29,834 nucleotides of DNA from JAITWT01 sp964439605 (GCA_964439605.1 CAYTPC010000076.1:1-29834), one strand, 5' to 3'; numbered from the stretch's first letter, positions 1 through 10,265 are shown. Numbers and translations: made by a program. The notes: generated by a model from the sequence alone, not told the origin.

Positions 1-388
1 CGCGCGATTCGCCGGCGAAAGCGGATGCGGCCCGCGCCACGTCACTGGGCATCAACTCCAAACCGTGCAGGCGGCGCAGATGCGGCGGCGGCGGCCAATC
101 AGCGGGCCACTGGCCGGCTTCGAAGCGTTCGCGCGCCGCCAGCAGCCAAGCCGCCAGCACGGCTTGTCCGCAGCCCAGGTCCAATATCCGCGCTTCGGGC
201 GGCAGCACACCCAGCCGCAGCAGGTCGATGAACAACGGATCAATGCCCAGTTTGCCGCGCGCAAAATAATAGGCAAAACGCCCTGCCGGGCGGTAGCGCA
301 GGCTGGCGGCATTCACCAGCGCACGCCGCAACTCACGCCGCGTGGTGTGGGCCGATGCCGGTTGCAACGAACTCAATGCTGGACTCAT
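1..388 (-). CDS. Class I SAM-dependent methyltransferase, C-terminus cut by window edge
   Basis: The first 129 residues of a methyltransferase are visible; the rest lies beyond base 1. After an N-terminal helix region with the wording YRPAGRFAYYFARGKL comes LPPEARILDLGCGQAVLAAW (about residues 61-80). The DLGCG part is the SAM-binding motif I of class I Rossmann methyltransferases. LHGLELMPSDVARA later fits the acidic motif II, where a Glu or Asp holds the ribose of SAM. The ATG at 388 overlaps the TGA of the upstream deacetylase (ATGA, 4 bases), so the two are almost certainly translated as a coupled pair. The substrate cannot be read from the sequence. The pairing with a membrane-anchored deacetylase suggests lipid or envelope glycan chemistry, and aryl-polyene-type clusters of betaproteobacteria are one possible context (inference). 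Confidence 0.8.
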   Translation of the reverse strand, partial: MSPALSSLQPASAHTTRRELRRALVNAASLRYRPAGRFAYYFARGKLGIDPLFIDLLRLGVLPPEARILDLGCGQAVLAAWLLAARERFEAGQWPADWPPPPHLRRLHGLELMPSDVARAASAFAGESR

Positions 389-1260
389 GCGGTCGTTTTT
401 GCTTGCGCCACGGCAGGTGCTTTGCAGGCGGCCTCCAGCGTCACCGGGCGCAGGCTGCGCGCCTGCAACTCGGCCAGCAAGGCGGGCAGCACGGCCAGCG
501 CCACGGGGGCGCCTTGCGCGGTGCGGGCGCTGTGCGCATCGTGCAGCAGCAAGATGTCGCCGGCGGCCAAATGGCGCGTCAGGCGGCGCAATACCACCCC
601 CGGTTTGCCGCAGCGGGTGTCATAGCCGCGGCGCGTCCAGGTAGCCAGCCGTAAACCCAGGCGCGCCAATAACGGATCGAGCAGCGGGTTGCGCAACCCC
701 GCCACGGCACGAAAAAACCGCGGCGCACGTCCGGTGACTTGCTCGATCAGCCGTTGACCATCGGCCAGCTCCGCCAACATGCGGCGCCAGCCGTAAGTGG
801 CAAAAGCCTTGGGATGGCTGGCGGTGTGGTTTTCGATCAGATGGCCACGGCGCACGATCTCGCGTGCCAAATCGGGGTAACGCGCAACCATTTGGCCCAC
901 GCAAAAGAAAGTCGCGCGGGCATTCGCGGCATCCAGCAAATCCAGCACCTGCGGCGTGACCTCGGGGTCGGGGCCATCATCAAAAGTCAACGCCACTTCG
1001 CCGCGCTTGACCGCGGCGGAAGGCAGGCGTATCAGGTTGGGACCGAGCAACCGGCTGCGCGGCAGCAATCCGGCAACCGTCAACACCGCATGGTTGGCCA
1101 CGATCAATGCCAGCCAGTACGGCCAATACGCAGGCCAAACCAACGCCCCGACAACCGCCCCGGCATGCGCGATTACCGAACACCACAGCAAGCCGCTGGG
1201 CAACCAGCGCCAAGCCGTTTGAGAGGCTGCTGGAGAAGCTTTGGCAGCGTAAGTAAACAT
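385..1260 (-). CDS. Membrane-anchored polysaccharide deacetylase (NodB domain)
   Basis: A 291-residue protein with two hydrophobic segments (about residues 21-42 and 46-66) followed by a carbohydrate esterase family 4 (NodB) domain. The family motifs are visible: TFDDGPD at 92-98 (catalytic base D94 and metal ligand D95), HTASHP at 145-150 (metal ligands H145 and H149), and LLLHDAH near 237-243. The third motif reads RAVAG at 184-188 where the family usually has RxPxG, a Pro-to-Val change. Such enzymes remove N-acetyl groups from glycans or related amide-linked acyl groups; the true substrate here is unknown. The catalytic domain follows the membrane segments, so it may face the periplasm or the cytoplasm depending on topology. 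Translation is coupled to the following methyltransferase gene. No strong ribosome-binding site is seen before the ATG. Confidence 0.85.
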   Translation of the reverse strand: MFTYAAKASPAASQTAWRWLPSGLLWCSVIAHAGAVVGALVWPAYWPYWLALIVANHAVLTVAGLLPRSRLLGPNLIRLPSAAVKRGEVALTFDDGPDPEVTPQVLDLLDAANARATFFCVGQMVARYPDLAREIVRRGHLIENHTASHPKAFATYGWRRMLAELADGQRLIEQVTGRAPRFFRAVAGLRNPLLDPLLARLGLRLATWTRRGYDTRCGKPGVVLRRLTRHLAAGDILLLHDAHSARTAQGAPVALAVLPALLAELQARSLRPVTLEAACKAPAVAQAKTTA

Positions 1261-1373
1261 GACAAGTGATTATCCTGGAAACGGCAGTTGGACGCGCTTG
1301 AGAGTAGAGGGATTGGCGTACCAGGCAAGAGGGAACAAATCCACCGGTTTTATTTGTGTGGGCCTTTATGCAA

Positions 1374-2588
1374 CTAAGAGCCTGCTTCATGAGCATCTCG
1401 TGCCGGAATCTTGCGCAGCAAAGGCATTACCATGGGCATGGTCAGCATAGTGGAGCCCACGGCCATGAGCAGCAGCGCCGTGAAAGCTTCCGAATTAATG
1501 ATCTCTTTATCCAGCAGAACGTTGGCGAAGACGATCATAATCAGCGCCTTGGTTTGCAAAAACCATCCAATGATGGCAGCCTCGCCAGATTCCCAGCGCA
1601 ATAACCAACCCGCAATGAACATGCCGGCATGCTTACCCGTCACGGAGGCAATAAGCAGAACGCCCGCGGCGATGAAGACGTCGAATTCCCCAATGTTCCA
1701 GTTCGTGCGCAATCCCGTGGATAGGAAAAAAACGGGCATGACCGCCAGCAACAGGTGGCCACGGAATGCATCGACATTTTCAACGCGAAACCACCGGCTG
1801 TCCAGAACCATGCCTGAAAGAAAAGCGCCCACCATATAGTGCAGGCCAGCCCAATCCGCGGCGAGACCGCAGCCCGCAAGCCAGATCAATCCAAAGAACA
1901 ATCGATCTCGTATTTTGGCCGCCGCGATGATGCGCCGTACCAACATGGCGGTAGGAATGAAAAGCACAAGAAAACCAATCTGCCGGACGATTTGCCCCCA
2001 ATTGACCAGAATCAGCGCCAGCATGGTCCAGATTGCAACGTCGTCAAGGCTGGCATAACGCAAAATGCGTTGACCGAGAGGGGAACGCAGGATGCCCACG
2101 TTATCCATCAGCAGCACCAGAATCGGCAGGGCCGTGACAGCGCAGGCCATGCCTATGCCCAGCAGGACCTGCCATTGCGCGCCACGAGGCCCGGCCCAAT
2201 GGTTGCCGGTATAGAGCAAAAACGCTCCTGCTCCCACACCAAATGCAAACGGTACCGCCAAGGCAAGCAGGGCCACGATGCCGGTTTCACCCCGTTTTTG
2301 CCATGCTTGGCTCAAATCAAGCTCAATACCCGCAACCCAGACGAAGAGCATCACCGCCCATGCAGCGATACCATTCAACGCGGTAATGACGTCCTTGCTG
2401 AAGACAAATTGATAGATTTCCGGAAACGCCTTGCCAAAGATTCCTGGGCCGAGCACGACGCCCGCAATGATTTGGATAATGACAAGTGGGGTCCAGGATT
2501 GACGCCCCATGAGCCGCCAAGCAGCATACGGCACTGAGAAGATGACCAACAAAGCCAATAGAAATGTCTCTGTGGTCGTCATGTGCAT
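1374..2588 (-). CDS. Cation:proton antiporter, CPA2/Kef-like membrane domain only
   Basis: A 404-residue, very hydrophobic protein with about 11-12 membrane segments. The pattern is that of the sodium/hydrogen exchanger (CPA2) family: an early helix with IAGVVLGPGIFG (residues about 41-52) and a central YASLDDVAIW, where the paired Asp residues match the ion-binding DD of this family. A C-terminal gating-type segment follows. It would exchange Na+ or K+ for protons across the inner membrane. The protein ends soon after the last helix, so it lacks the cytoplasmic TrkA-N nucleotide-binding domain found in KefB and KefC. An ATG two codons downstream (2582) is an equally possible start, and neither has a clear Shine-Dalgarno sequence. 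The DNA is noticeably AT-richer than its neighbours, which hints at acquisition by transfer. Confidence 0.85.
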   Translation of the reverse strand: MHMTTTETFLLALLVIFSVPYAAWRLMGRQSWTPLVIIQIIAGVVLGPGIFGKAFPEIYQFVFSKDVITALNGIAAWAVMLFVWVAGIELDLSQAWQKRGETGIVALLALAVPFAFGVGAGAFLLYTGNHWAGPRGAQWQVLLGIGMACAVTALPILVLLMDNVGILRSPLGQRILRYASLDDVAIWTMLALILVNWGQIVRQIGFLVLFIPTAMLVRRIIAAAKIRDRLFFGLIWLAGCGLAADWAGLHYMVGAFLSGMVLDSRWFRVENVDAFRGHLLLAVMPVFFLSTGLRTNWNIGEFDVFIAAGVLLIASVTGKHAGMFIAGWLLRWESGEAAIIGWFLQTKALIMIVFANVLLDKEIINSEAFTALLLMAVGSTMLTMPMVMPLLRKIPARDAHEAGS

Positions 2589-2620
2589 GGCGGGAATTGG
2601 GAGCCTAAAGGGCTGCTAAG

Positions 2621-2923
2621 TTACACCTCGTAGTCCACCACCCGGCGCTCGCAACGGGCCGCCGTGATGAATGGCATGACCTCCTTGTGCATGGGGTGTG
2701 CCTGGTATGCACCAAGCGCTTCGCGACTTTCGAACTCTGAATAGAGAACCAGATCGGCACTGTCTGCCGTTCCAGAGAAATCAACTCCAACCTCAATTGC
2801 AATGAGGCCTGGAATGATACCCTTCAGTCCTTCGAGCTTTCTTTTGATCTGCGCGGCATTCTCCGCTTTGTTGCTCCCGTTCGCTGAATCATGGAGCCGC
2901 CAAACTACGATGTGTTTAATCAT
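2621..2923 (-). CDS. Dabb family stress-responsive A/B barrel protein
   Basis: A 100-residue protein starting MIKHIVVWRLHD, the typical first strand of the Dabb (dimeric alpha/beta barrel) family. A GLKGIIPGLIAIEVGVDF segment and a DLVLYSEFES strand follow, and then the AYQAHPMHKEV helix, which is the family signature around its conserved His. Proteins of this fold are small dimers of largely unknown function, some being cyclases or stress proteins. The length equals the usual single-domain size. The gene lies 32 bases upstream of the antiporter on the same strand and shares its lower GC content, so the two may be one transcript and one transferred block. No signal peptide is seen, so a cytoplasmic location is expected. 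Confidence 0.85.
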   Translation of the reverse strand: MIKHIVVWRLHDSANGSNKAENAAQIKRKLEGLKGIIPGLIAIEVGVDFSGTADSADLVLYSEFESREALGAYQAHPMHKEVMPFITAARCERRVVDYEV

Positions 2924-3024
2924 TTGGATTTTCTCGGAAGCGCTTCTAAAAACACCTACCCGGCCTTGTGATGGCGGTATAGGTGGCCGAAATGAATTAG
3001 GCGATCATATGGCCTTGGCGCGCG

Positions 3025-3624
3025 TCAGCCGCGTTGCGTGCGTATGGCGTTTTTCGGTCGCCAGGTTTTGCAAGCCGTTTCGTCGGTTTCGATGTATGGC
3101 CCGCCGATGAGGTCGATGCAGTAAGGCACCGCGGCGAAGATGCCGGGCACGATCTGCTTGCCTTCGGTGTCTTTGAGTCCTTCGAGTGTCTCGGCGATTG
3201 CCTTGGGCTGGCCCGGCAGGTTGATGATCAGTGTGCTGTCGCGGATCACCGCGACCTGGCGCGAGAGGATCGCCGTGGGCACGAAGCGCAGGCTGATTTG
3301 CCGCATCTGCTCGCCGAAGCCGGGCATTTCTTTGTGCGCGACCGCGAGCGTCGCCTCGGGCGTGACGTCGCGCGCGGCAGGGCCGGTGCCGCCGGTGGTC
3401 AGTATCAGTGCGCAGCCGGCATCGACCAGTTCGATCAGCGTCTGGCTGATCAGCGCCTGTTCATCGGGGATCAGGCGCGGCTCAAAGGTGATCGGATTCT
3501 TCAATGCGCGGCCCAGCCAGCCGCGCAGCGCCGGCAGGCCCTGATCTTCGTAGGCGCCGCTCGAAGCGCGATCGCTGATCGAGACGATGCCGATGCGCAC
3601 CGGATCGAAATCGTTATGGCTCAT
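3025..3624 (-). CDS. mogA: Molybdopterin adenylyltransferase MogA
   Basis: A 199-residue cytoplasmic enzyme that adenylates molybdopterin before molybdenum insertion, in molybdenum cofactor synthesis. It starts MSHNDFDPVRIGIVSISDRAS and carries the MoCF-binding signature TTGGTGPAARDVTPEA (residues about 77-92), followed by LIINLPGQPKAI near the C-terminus. Both match MogA/MoaB proteins, and the length fits MogA (about 195). The ATG at 3624 was chosen because an AGAGGAAAA ribosome-binding sequence precedes it at good spacing. An upstream in-frame ATG at 3717 would add 31 unrelated residues read through darP. The start overlaps the 3' end of darP by 11 bases, which implies translational coupling. 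The order pmbA, darP, mogA is common in Burkholderiales. Confidence 0.93.
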   Translation of the reverse strand: MSHNDFDPVRIGIVSISDRASSGAYEDQGLPALRGWLGRALKNPITFEPRLIPDEQALISQTLIELVDAGCALILTTGGTGPAARDVTPEATLAVAHKEMPGFGEQMRQISLRFVPTAILSRQVAVIRDSTLIINLPGQPKAIAETLEGLKDTEGKQIVPGIFAAVPYCIDLIGGPYIETDETACKTWRPKNAIRTQRG

Positions 3625-4273
3625 GCGTGTTTTCCTCTGGGTGTTGTTCGGTTGCGGCGGCATGGCCGCCAGTGCGGTGCGCGGCCAGTTGTGCGCGCAC
3701 GAGCTGGAATATCTCACGGTAGGCGCGGCCCTGACGCACGGCAGCGCCGGGCGCGCCGGGTTTCATGTCCTTGCGCGCTTGGCGCACCAGCGCGCGCAGT
3801 TGTTGCGCGTCGGTAGCCGGGTGGCTTTCGATCCAGTCGCCCAGGGCGTTGTCATCGGCGATCAGCCGGTCGCGCCAGTGCTCGGCCGCATGCAGGGCAG
3901 CCGTTTCGCCGGCCGGACCATGCGTCTGCTCGTCGATCGCGTGGCGGATTGCCGCGATTGTTTCGGGATCGAGCGTGCGCATGAGCTTGCCGATGTATTG
4001 CATCTGGCGCCGCCGGCCTTCGAAGTCGCGGATGCGCCGCGCATCGGTGATTGCGTCGCGCAGCTTGTCGCTCAGCGCAAGCGCATTGAAGAGCGATTCG
4101 CGCAGGCTCAACAACGATTCGCCGAGCGCCTGCAGTGCGGCACTCTCGCGCTTGAGCTCGGTTTTGCTGGGCGTATCGCCGCGCAGTTCGCGTTGGAATT
4201 CAAGGTCTAGTTCGCTGCCTTCGGCCACGAATTGGCCGTGTACGAAATAGCCCTTCTTCGGTTTTTTCGGCAT
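3614..4273 (-). CDS. darP: Ribosome biogenesis factor DarP (YjgA, DUF615)
   Basis: A 219-residue, highly charged and largely helical protein. It begins MPKKPKKGYFVHGQFVAEGS, close to the family start, then has the DUF615 core (SKTELKRESAALQALGE, IRDFEGRRRQMQYIGKLMR). In E. coli DarP binds late 50S ribosomal precursors and helps subunit maturation. The upstream ATG at 4354 was rejected because it would add 27 low-complexity residues inside the divergent intergenic region. The gene is divergent from pmbA, with 98 bases between the start codons, and overlaps mogA downstream. The C-terminal tail (about 40 residues, Ala/His/Gln rich) is longer than in the E. coli protein (about 180 residues). Confidence 0.9.
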   Translation of the reverse strand: MPKKPKKGYFVHGQFVAEGSELDLEFQRELRGDTPSKTELKRESAALQALGESLLSLRESLFNALALSDKLRDAITDARRIRDFEGRRRQMQYIGKLMRTLDPETIAAIRHAIDEQTHGPAGETAALHAAEHWRDRLIADDNALGDWIESHPATDAQQLRALVRQARKDMKPGAPGAAVRQGRAYREIFQLVRAQLAAHRTGGHAAATEQHPEENTHEP

Positions 4274-4371
4274 GGGTGAATCATGCCCCGGCGATGCGTG
4301 GGCGGGACCGCTGGGTCTGGCGCGCCGCGCGCGGGGCGATGTGAAATGACACAAGTATCATTGTCCCCCAC

Positions 4372-5742
4372 ATGTCTAAATTCTCTGCGCGCGCCGAGGA
4401 CGGTTTTACATATGGCCGTCCGTTTTTCGAAAATCTGGTCGATTTCGCACTGGCCCATGCCAGGCGGCTGGGCGCCACCGACGCCGGCGCCGAAGCCTCA
4501 GAAGGCTGCGGCCTGAGTGTGTCGGTGCGCAAGGGCGAACTGGAAAGCGTCGAGCGCAACCGCGACAAGTCGCTGGGCGTGACGGTCTACGTCGGCTGCC
4601 GGCGCGGCAGCGCGAGCACTTCCGATTTTTCCGAAGCCGCTATCGAGCAGACGGTGCGTGCCGCTTACGACATTGCGCGCTTTACCGCCGAAGATCCGGT
4701 GGCCGGCCTGCCTGACGAGGCCGACATCGCGCGTGAGCAACCCGATCTCGATCTGTTCCATCCCTGGCCGATCACGAGCGAACAAGCGGCCGCGCTGGCG
4801 CTTGAATGCGAGCAGGCCGCATTCGACACCGATCCGCGCATCACCAACAGCGAGGGTGCGGGCGTTTCGGCGCAGCAGAGTCATTTCTTCAGCGCGCATA
4901 CGCACGGCTTTCGCGGCGGTTATGCCAGCTCACGCCATTCGATTTCGGTTGCGCCCATCGCGGGCCGTGGCGACCAGATGCAGCGCGATGCCTGGTACAG
5001 CTCGATGCGCGCGGTCGAGGAGCTTGCCAGTGCGCAGGCCGTGGGCCGGTATGCCGCCGAACGCGCGCTCAGCCGCCTGAAGGCACGCAAGATCCGCACG
5101 ACCGAATGCCCGGTGCTGTTCGAATCGCCGCTGGCGGCCGGGCTGATCGGGTCGCTGGTGCAGGCCGCAAGCGGCGGCGCGCTGTACCGGCGCAGTTCCT
5201 TCCTCGTCGATGCGCTGGGCCAGCCCGTTTTGCCCGAGCACATCGACATTGAAGAAGACCCGCACGTGCGCCGCGGCAAGGGCAGCGCGCCCTTCGACGA
5301 CGAAGGCGTGGCCACGCATGCGCGCAAGGTGGTGGATGCGGGCCGGCTCGCGGGCTATTTTCTCTCGACCTACTCGGCACGCAAGCTGGGCATGAAAACC
5401 ACCGGCAATGCCGGCGGCTCGCACAACCTCACGCTGCGCTCGCGCCTGACGCAGCCCGGCGACGATCTCGATGCGATGCTCGCCAAGTTGGGAACGGGCC
5501 TGTTCGTGATCGAATTGATGGGGCAGGGCGTGAACTACGTCACCGGCGACTACTCGCGCGGGGCAAGCGGTTTCTGGGTCGAGAACGGCAGCATCGCCTA
5601 CCCGGTGGAGGAAATCACGATCGCTGGCAATCTGCGCCAGATGCTGCTGGGCGTCGAGGCGGCCGGCGCCGATGCCTACAACTTCGGCGCCAAGACCACC
5701 GGCTCGTTGCTGATCAACCGCATGAAGGTGGCGGGGAATTGA
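4372..5742 (+). CDS. pmbA: Metalloprotease-complex subunit PmbA (TldE)
   Basis: A 456-residue cytoplasmic protein of the TldD/PmbA family. TldD and TldE form a heterodimeric metalloprotease that degrades unfolded peptides and matures peptide natural products such as microcin B17; it also affects CcdA stability. Diagnostic stretches are LSVSVRKGELESVERNRDKS (about 48-67), an IARFTAEDPVAGLPDEADIA segment (about 101-120), and a C-terminal TTGNAGGSHNLTL then GASGFWVENGSIAYPVEEIT. The HExxxH zinc motif of TldD is absent, as expected for the PmbA partner; tldD is not in this window. Length matches E. coli PmbA (450). The start is ATG at 4372 with no clear Shine-Dalgarno. It is divergent from darP and converges on yqeY. 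Confidence 0.93.
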   Translation: MSKFSARAEDGFTYGRPFFENLVDFALAHARRLGATDAGAEASEGCGLSVSVRKGELESVERNRDKSLGVTVYVGCRRGSASTSDFSEAAIEQTVRAAYDIARFTAEDPVAGLPDEADIAREQPDLDLFHPWPITSEQAAALALECEQAAFDTDPRITNSEGAGVSAQQSHFFSAHTHGFRGGYASSRHSISVAPIAGRGDQMQRDAWYSSMRAVEELASAQAVGRYAAERALSRLKARKIRTTECPVLFESPLAAGLIGSLVQAASGGALYRRSSFLVDALGQPVLPEHIDIEEDPHVRRGKGSAPFDDEGVATHARKVVDAGRLAGYFLSTYSARKLGMKTTGNAGGSHNLTLRSRLTQPGDDLDAMLAKLGTGLFVIELMGQGVNYVTGDYSRGASGFWVENGSIAYPVEEITIAGNLRQMLLGVEAAGADAYNFGAKTTGSLLINRMKVAGN

Positions 5743-5749
5743 TGCTTTG

Positions 5750-5770
5750 ACGCATCCCTCTCGGATGCGT
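5750..5770. terminator. Hairpin between convergent pmbA and yqeY
   Basis: A perfect 8-base stem (ACGCATCC at 5750-5757 and GGATGCGT at 5763-5770) with a 5-base loop lies in the 34-base gap between the two convergent stop codons. No U-tract follows on either strand, so it is a weak or Rho-assisted terminator, or an mRNA 3' end stabiliser. The position, not the sequence, is the main support. Confidence 0.4.
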
Positions 5771-5776
5771 GTGGAT

Positions 5777-6226
5777 TCAGCCGCCTGAAAGGGCCGCCTT
5801 CACGGCGGCGCTGGCTTGACCCATGTCGGCCTTGCCGGCCAGCCGGCTCTTGACCATGCCCATGACCTTGCCCATGTCGGCCGGGCCGCTGGCGCCGAGT
5901 TCGGTGACGATGGCCTTGACCGCGGCCTGGATTTCCTCGGCGCTCAGGCGCTCCGGCAGATAGGCCTGCAGCACCTTGATTTCAGCCGATTCCTTGTCGG
6001 CCAGATCGGTCCGCCCGGCTTGGGCGAAGGCGGCTACCGAATCCTTGCGCTGCTTGATCAGCTTGTCGACGATGCCGACGATCGCCGCGTCGTCGAGTTC
6101 GATGCGCTCGTCGATCACCTTTTGCTTCATCGCGGCCATCAGCAGCCGGATGGTGCCCAGGCGGTCGGCTTCCTTGGCGCGCATCGCGGTTTTCATGTCT
6201 TCGGTGATCTGGTCCTTGAGGCTCAT
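5777..6226 (-). CDS. YqeY/GatB-like protein
   Basis: A 149-residue soluble protein of the YqeY family (GatB/YqeY domain). It starts MSLKDQITEDMKTAMRAKEA and continues with DRLGTIRLLMAAMKQKVIDE, the conserved N-terminal helices. The tail GKVMGMVKSRLAGKADMGQA is the domain shared with the tRNA-binding end of the amidotransferase GatB. The family is thought to touch tRNA metabolism, but its role is not established. The ATG at 6226 fits the family start; an in-frame TTG at 6256 would add ten residues. It lies downstream of rpsU on the same strand, a conserved pair that normally precedes dnaG and rpoD. Here the next gene is the opposed pmbA, so the rest of that operon is missing at this locus. Confidence 0.92.
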   Translation of the reverse strand: MSLKDQITEDMKTAMRAKEADRLGTIRLLMAAMKQKVIDERIELDDAAIVGIVDKLIKQRKDSVAAFAQAGRTDLADKESAEIKVLQAYLPERLSAEEIQAAVKAIVTELGASGPADMGKVMGMVKSRLAGKADMGQASAAVKAALSGG

Positions 6227-6321
6227 GGTGGTTTCTTGAAAAGGAAGAAATGACAAAAGCCGCTGCAGGTTGCCCTGGAGCGGCTTCGATTGCGAGGCCG
6301 AACGCCTTGCGGCGGCGGGCT

Positions 6322-6534
6322 TCAGTACAGTTTCTTGGGAAGCTGCATGCTGCGTACGCGCTTGTAGTGGCGCTTGACCGCGGCTGCTTTCTTGCGTTTG
6401 CGCTCGGCGGTGGGCTTTTCGTAGAACTCGCGTGCGCGCAGGTCGGTCAGCAGGCCAAGCTTTTCGATCGTGCGCTTGAAACGGCGCAGCGCGACGTCAA
6501 AGGGCTCATTTTCTTTTACGCGGATGGTTGTCAT
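6322..6534 (-). CDS. rpsU: 30S ribosomal protein S21
   Basis: A 70-residue basic protein identical in layout to bacterial S21: [20 protein letters not shown], then a [20 protein letters not shown] helix. S21 binds the 30S platform near the 3' end of 16S rRNA and helps initiation. Length is exactly that of the betaproteobacterial family. It leads the yqeY gene 95 bases downstream. There is no recognisable Shine-Dalgarno before the ATG, and about 100 bases of leader separate it from a good promoter candidate at 6644-6672. Translation may therefore depend on leader structure or on S1. Confidence 0.97.
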
Positions 6535-6555
6535 CTAAACTGGGTCACTGAATAT

Positions 6556-6582
6556 GGCCTGGAGAAGATCGGGCCCCAGGCC
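6556..6582 (-). other. Stem-loop in the rpsU 5' leader
   Basis: GGCCTGG at 6556-6562 pairs with CCAGGCC at 6576-6582 around a 13-base loop that is itself GC-rich (GGGCC). It lies 22-48 bases upstream of the rpsU start on the transcribed strand. Its placement in an S21 leader lacking a Shine-Dalgarno makes a role in translation control possible, but no homologous leader is recognised. Confidence 0.3.
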
Positions 6583-6643
6583 GGGGTTCCTCAAAACGAT
6601 AAAACTGTACGGCCGTTGAGGATAAGCCAAAGAATAACTCTGC

Positions 6644-6672
6644 ATTTTAACCTATCTTTTCAGGTAGAGCAA
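6644..6672 (-). promoter_or_regulatory. Candidate sigma-70 promoter of rpsU
   Basis: Reading the minus strand, TTGCTC (6672-6667), a 17-base spacer and TAAAAT (6649-6644) give 4/6 and 5/6 matches to the -35 and -10 consensus at ideal spacing. Transcription would start near 6637, leaving a leader of about 100 bases before rpsU. The surrounding DNA is locally AT-rich in an otherwise GC-rich window. Confidence 0.5.
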
Positions 6673-6735
6673 AATTTGCCCGTTCGCGCGGTTTTCAGGC
6701 ACTGCCTCTCACTGCCCTCATTTCCTTTATCGCCC

Positions 6736-9480
<2,745 letters not shown>

Positions 9481-9509
9481 TTTGTTTCCCCTTTCGTGTC
9501 AACCTAGGG

Positions 9510-10244
9510 TCAAGGCAGGAACTGCTCCGACAACAGCCTCAGGCCGATCGAGAACCACCGCTCCTGGGAACTGCTGCCGTTGCGGTTGCCGTAGGTCGCG
9601 TCGAGCTGGACGCGATTCGGTATCAGCCAGTGGCGCAGACCGAATTGATAGAAGGGCTTGCCCCGGTTCTGGCCGAAGGTTTCGGCGATCAGCCAGGTGT
9701 TCTCGGCAAGCCGGGTTTCAGTGCCCAGCCCCCAGGTCAGGCCGTCACGCCGAGTCTCGCCTTCGCGCTGCCAGCCCAGATTCGTGTGCATGACGAAAGC
9801 GTCATCGCGAAACGAAAAACTCGCCGGCACATAGGCGTACCAGTCATTGCGGCCGGTATCGCCCTGCTGTTGTAAATGGCGCACCGTGCCGGCCACCAGG
9901 CCGATCCCCCAGCCGTTGGGGTCCAGGTGCTTGAAGAGGGTTTTGCCCTGGACCACCGCATCGGTGGTCCAGGCGCCGCCGCTCTCGCGGGTGCGCGTGC
10001 CGCCGAGGGTCAATTCCAGATTGCCGGTGAAGTTGCAGGCCGGCAGCGCCCAGTATTCCGTGCTGCCCCGGTTGTTCTTGACCCAGCTTTCGAGCTGGCA
10101 CGCCTTGGCATCGGTGATGCGGGCGTCATCGGTGATCATGGGCCGCGCCGCTTGTGCTTGCGGGGCGATGAATCCGGCAGTCAGGAGGAGAAGGGCTTCC
10201 ACCCCTTGGATACGCGCCAGGCGGCGCGAAACGACCAAACGCAT
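9510..10244 (-). CDS. Predicted exported beta-rich protein of unknown function, first gene of the mgtA operon
   Basis: A 244-residue protein that I do not recognise by name. It has a signal peptide (MRLVVSRRLARIQGVEALLL, with likely cleavage after AQA near residue 32). The body alternates aromatic and polar residues in strand-like runs (GNLELTLGGTRTRESG, GWGIGLVAGTVRHL, WYAYVPASFSFRDDAFVMHT), continues RVQLDATYGNRNGSSSQERW, and ends FSIGLRLLSEQFLP. This resembles small outer-membrane beta barrels. Two Cys near the N-terminus (AKACQLESW and LPACNFTG) could form a disulfide. The ATG at 10244 has an AGGAG site five bases upstream; an in-frame start at 10331 would add 29 residues and no signal sequence. 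Position suggests a role linked to Mg2+ uptake, such as a channel in the outer membrane, but this is inference. Confidence 0.75.
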   Translation of the reverse strand: MRLVVSRRLARIQGVEALLLLTAGFIAPQAQAARPMITDDARITDAKACQLESWVKNNRGSTEYWALPACNFTGNLELTLGGTRTRESGGAWTTDAVVQGKTLFKHLDPNGWGIGLVAGTVRHLQQQGDTGRNDWYAYVPASFSFRDDAFVMHTNLGWQREGETRRDGLTWGLGTETRLAENTWLIAETFGQNRGKPFYQFGLRHWLIPNRVQLDATYGNRNGSSSQERWFSIGLRLLSEQFLP

Positions 10245-10265
10245 AGGTACTCCTGCGTACTCCTG
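10245..10265 (-). promoter_or_regulatory. Tandemly duplicated ribosome-binding site
   Basis: On the minus strand the 10-base unit GCAGGAGTAC occurs twice head to tail directly before the start codon of the exported-protein gene. The proximal AGGAG lies five bases from the ATG and the distal copy ten bases further back. Only the proximal copy is at usual spacing; the second may be a standby site or a simple slippage duplication. Confidence 0.6.
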
